A DNA stretch of 64,000 nt from Tigriopus japonicus. Its lineage: Eukaryota > Arthropoda > Copepoda > Harpacticoida > Harpacticidae. This document shows positions 61,201 to 64,000 of this stretch, piece after piece. A program made the translations under genes and the position numbers. Under the pieces are notes generated by a model. The model was not told the DNA's origin, ran no database searches, and saw only the letters and a list, made by a program, of their open reading frames with translations. The stretch is taken from the NCBI GenBank assembly GCA_010645155.1, contig CM021323.1, positions 1,447,873 through 1,511,872 on the forward strand. The letters run 5' to 3'. Numbering within the stretch: position 1 is the stretch's first letter; each line of letters begins with the position of its first letter.

Positions 61201-61523
61201 TGAAGTCCTTGCCAATCCCCAACGATTGGTCGTATATTCTTGAGCAGCCCAATAAGTTCGAAGGCCCCAAATCGACACCAAAAGCCAGTGCTGGTAGTGC
61301 ATCTTCCTCCTCCAGCACGCCTATTAAACCTGGTAATGACATGGCCAAGAAATCCATTCAGTCCAAGTTCTTCACACTTGTTCCTAAAAAGAAACCCACT
61401 CCTCATCCAGACCAATCCAATACTGTCAATCCCATTGTTCCCCTAACTGACGTGGAGACTCCAATGGAAGTGGTTGAGTCCGTTGAGGCGGAGAGCAATA
61501 TCGAGAATGCACCTAAATCCTAA
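58278..61523 (+). CDS. CHAF1A: chromatin assembly factor 1 large subunit (p150)
   Basis: Large subunit of CAF-1, which deposits H3-H4 onto newly replicated DNA with PCNA. Uninterrupted frame of 1081 residues. Near the N-terminus LKQMRLPFTRI (30-40) matches the p150 PCNA/HP1-proximal motif QARLPFKRL. A long Lys/Glu/Arg (KER) helix lies at about 386-497. SFSSFFIKK and a C-terminal SIQSKFFTLVPKKK (about 1023) are PIP-like. The hallmark histone-binding block is QFDDNLRPAYWGTWSK (about 652) and LLDYEYDSGDDWEEEEPGES, followed by an acidic run and DDGFFVGHGVL. The C-terminal winged-helix DNA-binding domain spans about 872-988 (EAYPDLVRLVHANTNGKFFL, RKILESITEIADYKKF, RMCWVVKEDML). Start context is CAACCATGG. 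Confidence 0.95.
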   Translation: MDPGNVKKDQETVDVVDLTQAPHSPKPKKLKQMRLPFTRIHTNSAASDKNLAAAELVTKPSDGESEKKRKHSSDAEPTPSKKEKLDGANSILEIDVPHDRKTPKRVAPTPISSGEPKKETPPVKKRITPTPVQGQGKDKDNSSKTKKSPKDTKTKMTPKRIQPTLLTSLVVKTPTADSKDSNEPTSTPSPSIKKDGKDQPEAVVKLSPTSNKNVPDTIAIATPSPTTNKIVPDSSAVATPKSCQINPPCSPSVIADRKRKVQVAIAKLSVELNELNEAMDQAASDKEFMKAAEIKVKADQITAKKDEWQKAFEDANDDGGKLGQLLKTIQSLGDASGQLKVSTETSKDFQTPKRRKVAQVKPPGSGGSSPGSTKKLTPKQEAKKLEIQKKKEEKEQERLEKERLKEEERLKKEEQRLEKERVKEEERLKKEEQRLEKVRAKKEKEELKERLKREKEEEKKQKELEKQAKEDAKQAEILEKQRKEEERKKHEESEKIRLQKTAQSFSSFFIKKTVPDSAEEKETPKSVVPEHLNLFRVKKDMKLAPIARKRLEPEAKMNLDKLRDSDLAQNELYLQRLRANDYQIGKSGRTWPLGEGKKSTNDDDDEVEIIDEEEDDEDLEDNLLNENDDKSDDDEAAQLAKSKIKAKLLQFDDNLRPAYWGTWSKTSNVVGPRRPFAQDSGLLDYEYDSGDDWEEEEPGESLSDAENDKEDDDDDEEVAEEDEDDGFFVGHGVLDKDEIHNEDDDEELEDTNEKARTDEGEAKSSNKGCLSFDEEWEMKKQKLREQEFEKEYFSKKKPVKLKPRVFGCMWMDDNQNTLVYEQLMKILQPFKAVSLRPCPIPTMSSSPKPSPSEMNTPNSVRNASDTPLSTGKVKRTFPDEAYPDLVRLVHANTNGKFFLAKEFSEFWTRKGNHKSTEKALASTSTPSVSSGEISKRKILESITEIADYKKFPHPGPMHNRMCWVVKEDMLSKFELKSLPIPNDWSYILEQPNKFEGPKSTPKASAGSASSSSSTPIKPGNDMAKKSIQSKFFTLVPKKKPTPHPDQSNTVNPIVPLTDVETPMEVVESVEAESNIENAPKS

Positions 61524-62966
61524 ATCTCAGCCCAAATTGTAGAACGAACCGATATGGTAACAATTAACTAGCTCGCAATATGCCATATGACAATGAAGAG
61601 AACATGAGATCATGTTACTTGGAACAGGTGATGCAGGTCTTCTTTAGTTCTTTATTGTGTCGGGTGGCATTTTGGATGAAATGCCGAAATCGTCTTGAGT
61701 TTGTGGTAAATGAAATGCACATTGATCGAAAAATACTTCAAAGCATTACAAGTGATGATAATGATAAGAATAATACGTCAGTCACATCTAAAAATGATTG
61801 TGGACATTGAATGACGAAAGTAGACACATACCACGATTGGAGATGATTATAGTGGTGGTGGTGGTGGTGGTGATGATTATGATGATTATTTTTGCCGTTG
61901 TCGTCTTGGTAGTAATAGTTTTTGGAGTTACATTCTAGTATCACATGAACACCCTATGGAGTAATAGCAAGATTTTTCTAATCAATAATCTTTCACTATT
62001 AGGTAGCTACTGTTTGGGGGAGAAATACATTCATATTGAAAGTGAGGAAATGGGTGGGCTGACATTGCCTGGGTGGGTTTGGTTTCGCTTCGGTATCATT
62101 ATATTGTCTATATATATTTACACACGTATCTACAATCAAACACATGTTTAGTAGTTACTACTTACGTTTATCACAAGGAACTTCCTGATGATTTCAGATA
62201 CATTTTACGTTAACATGAAAATCATAATGTCAATAACAACGCTAGATAGAGACGACAACAGCGGGGTAGAAAGGGCGGGTTAAGGGGGCGTGGGTTTGTA
62301 CTACAGACCACATGGGATTGTGTGGCATAAATGTAATGTTGGCTTGTTGTGGGTCCGGGAAGATGAAGGCTTCATTCATTTATTGGCCCGTGTTTACTCA
62401 AGCGTAATTCGTATTGTTTCCCATGAGAAGACGAGGAAGGAGAAAAAGATGAAGAAGTGGAGGATCACCTAAAATAAGCTTCGTTAAAATGACCGAAAAC
62501 CGTGCGATTCCGGTGTATCAAGCTATTATCGTTGTTGCTTCCTCTTGAACAATGCATTCGTGGGAAGAAGTCGGAAAAGAAAAGGTTCCAGTTCACCTTA
62601 CGCGGAACATCGTCGGTTCAAGTGAGTTTCACCCGAATCGTGTCCAAAATGAGTTTCACACAATACTAATTAAGTAATTATGACATCATAGAAGACGCCC
62701 CAGTTGGGCAGAATCAAAAAGAAACAAGGCTTTAAGAAGGGAGGGAAAGAGCAAAAGAGGGTGACGTCGATCCTGGAACTGTCATACACTTATCCACAAT
62801 CCATCCATTCTCCCGATTTCTCCATCCATCCATTCATCCATTGTTGGCTCATTGGCTTGGCGGGAATCTCAAGTCTGAGAGCGAGTGCGCCTTACTTTGG
62901 TTGTGGCTCATCTCGCTTCAGCTGCATCTGTTCTCATCCATGGAGTTCACCTTCGTTCTCCACCTC
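61524..62966. other. CAF-1 3' UTR and Rho GEF 3' side
   Basis: Convergent genes on both sides. Contains a (GTG)7 microsatellite at 61852-61872 followed by GAT repeats. No supported gene. Confidence 0.5.
61852..61872 (+). repeat. (GTG)n microsatellite
   Basis: Seven GTG units followed by ATGATTATGATGATT. Confidence 0.9.
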
Positions 62967-63681
62967 TTACATGAGAGTGGGTGCACCTTTGGCTGCCTCC
63001 GGAGAAGTTGTGCTTTGGGCACCTAAAATGTCTTGATCCCCACAACTTGAGGTCGAGCCCTTGAAAATGGTGGTCTGAAGAGTCCGCTTCCAAATCTCTT
63101 GGGCCTCTCTCAATTTGGACAGCCAAGCATTCTGGAAGATAATCGACGAGGATTTTTTTTTTTCAATTCCCTCCTGAATCGTGGCTCGAGTTCAAGTCTA
63201 TCTCTTTTCATTTCATTTCCTGATGGACTTTTTGATCCGTGAGAAACTGACTTTCGAGGGATATTGGCACAGAGGAGGATATAATTTGTTCAAAAATGAA
63301 CCAAAGCCACCGATTGGATGAAAAAAGGGGTGGAAATTTCCATTTTTACAACAACAAAAAATTGCCGTCATCGTTGAGGACCTCTTAGATTGCCACTTTT
63401 TGATTGTATTCAACAGCTCTTTTTTTGATAGTTGTCATACTGCTTACCTTCAAAGCCTCAGTTTCGGTTTGGAACGTGTGAACCTGAACGATTTGTTGGA
63501 ACCGATTCAGACAGATGAGAATAAAAGCGTGTTCCAATTTAGCGCCAATGGCCTCTTGTGGCGCAACGTCGTGGATGAAAAAACGGTCTAACGAGAGGGG
63601 CTGTTTATGAACGATGTATTTCATACTCGAGTCATTCGTACTTGATCGAACCGAACCCCAATTTTCGGTGAGAGTGGATTT
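62967..63681 (-). CDS. Rho GEF, last two exons (PH domain end), 5' part outside window
   Basis: C-terminal part of a Dbl-family guanine nucleotide exchange factor for Rho GTPases. Exons 63448-63681 and 62967-63131 join in phase 0 to 132 residues. The first reads PLSLDRFFIHDVAPQEAIGA then LEHAFILICLNRFQQIVQVH and TFQTETEALK, late strands of a PH domain. The second begins NAWLSKLREAQEIWKRTLQ, the PH C-terminal helix with its conserved Trp, then a Ser/Thr-rich tail of about 35 residues. The DH domain and start must lie beyond 64000. Which RhoGEF subfamily cannot be settled from this part. Confidence 0.75.
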
Positions 63682-64000
63682 CTGAAATCAAGTCAAATTG
63701 ATCTTTTTATAACACACTGTCAACAACAACAACCTATCCTTGACAAAGCAATTTTTAATCTGGCCAAGGTTGCCGAACCCGTTAAGTGACCCTGTGTCTG
63801 ACACTGAAAATTTCAATCCTATCTTTTCGAAATTCTAAGGATAGCTCTATTCGCCAATGAACGATATATCTCTTGACGCTTTCAATGCCTGGAAACTCTT
63901 TCTCTGTTCAAACACCCATCATATCATGGACTGGTCTAGAATCCACGACCTCGATGAAATGACGTAGCAAAGGAAATAAGGGGCAAATCAGGGCCTCAAA
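63682..64000 (-). other. Rho GEF intron (to window edge)
   Basis: AT-rich with no further coding block on the minus strand; most likely intron upstream of the exon starting at 63681. Confidence 0.5.

Overview
This is a 64 kb piece of nuclear DNA from an animal. Genes are split by GT-AG introns, many only 55-85 bases long, next to a few introns over 1 kb. There are no operons or bacterial ribosome sites. The gene set (ERI1, salt-inducible kinase, INTS2, thymine DNA glycosylase, USP4/11/15-type ubiquitin protease, tropomodulin, kinesin-10, CAF-1 large subunit, a Rho GEF, an SLC22 transporter) is metazoan. Compact introns and the long TDG with an AT-hook tail suggest an arthropod, possibly a small crustacean such as a copepod. 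That assignment is inference; no ribosomal or mitochondrial marker is present.

Layout. 1-4153 (+): 3' part of an SLC22 organic ion transporter, with an assembly gap (N) at 357-963 inside an intron. 4725-7437 (-): ERI1 exonuclease, two exons. 8285-11662 (-): an intronless salt-inducible kinase. 11.7-19.0 kb: gene-poor AT-rich DNA with a 38-bp tandem array interrupted by an inverted-repeat element. 19000-23288 (+): INTS2, seven exons. 23.3-25.7 kb: purine-rich and simple-repeat DNA. 25689-31566 (+): TDG, six exons. 32685-36263 (-): USP, ten exons. 38469-39643 (-): tropomodulin, two coding exons. 39.7-49.2 kb: repeat-rich stretch with nested DNA transposons. 50077-50553 (+) and 51314-51791 (-): two small secreted proteins. 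52422-55630 (-): kinesin-10, five exons. 55.6-58.3 kb: intergenic with a second short transposon relative. 58278-61523 (+): CAF-1 large subunit, intronless CDS. 62967-63681 (-): last two exons of a Rho GEF that continues past the window.

For each multi-exon model that I rebuilt by hand, the exon lengths sum to a multiple of three and the junction codons restore family motifs. Joined proteins are: SLC22 549 aa (partial), ERI1 384, INTS2 1205, TDG 1147, USP 965, tropomodulin 371, kinesin-10 839, secreted 136. Several genes are chromatin or nuclear RNA factors (ERI1, INTS2, TDG, kinesin-10, CAF-1), but their mixed strands and spacing give no sign of joint control.

The most unusual part is 45.8-49.2 kb. 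A 2.9 kb hAT-like element with a perfect 8-bp target duplication sits inside one arm of an older fold-back element and itself carries at least two smaller inverted-repeat elements. I found no convincing new defence or biosynthetic system; the novel material is mobile-element structure and a few unassigned small genes.
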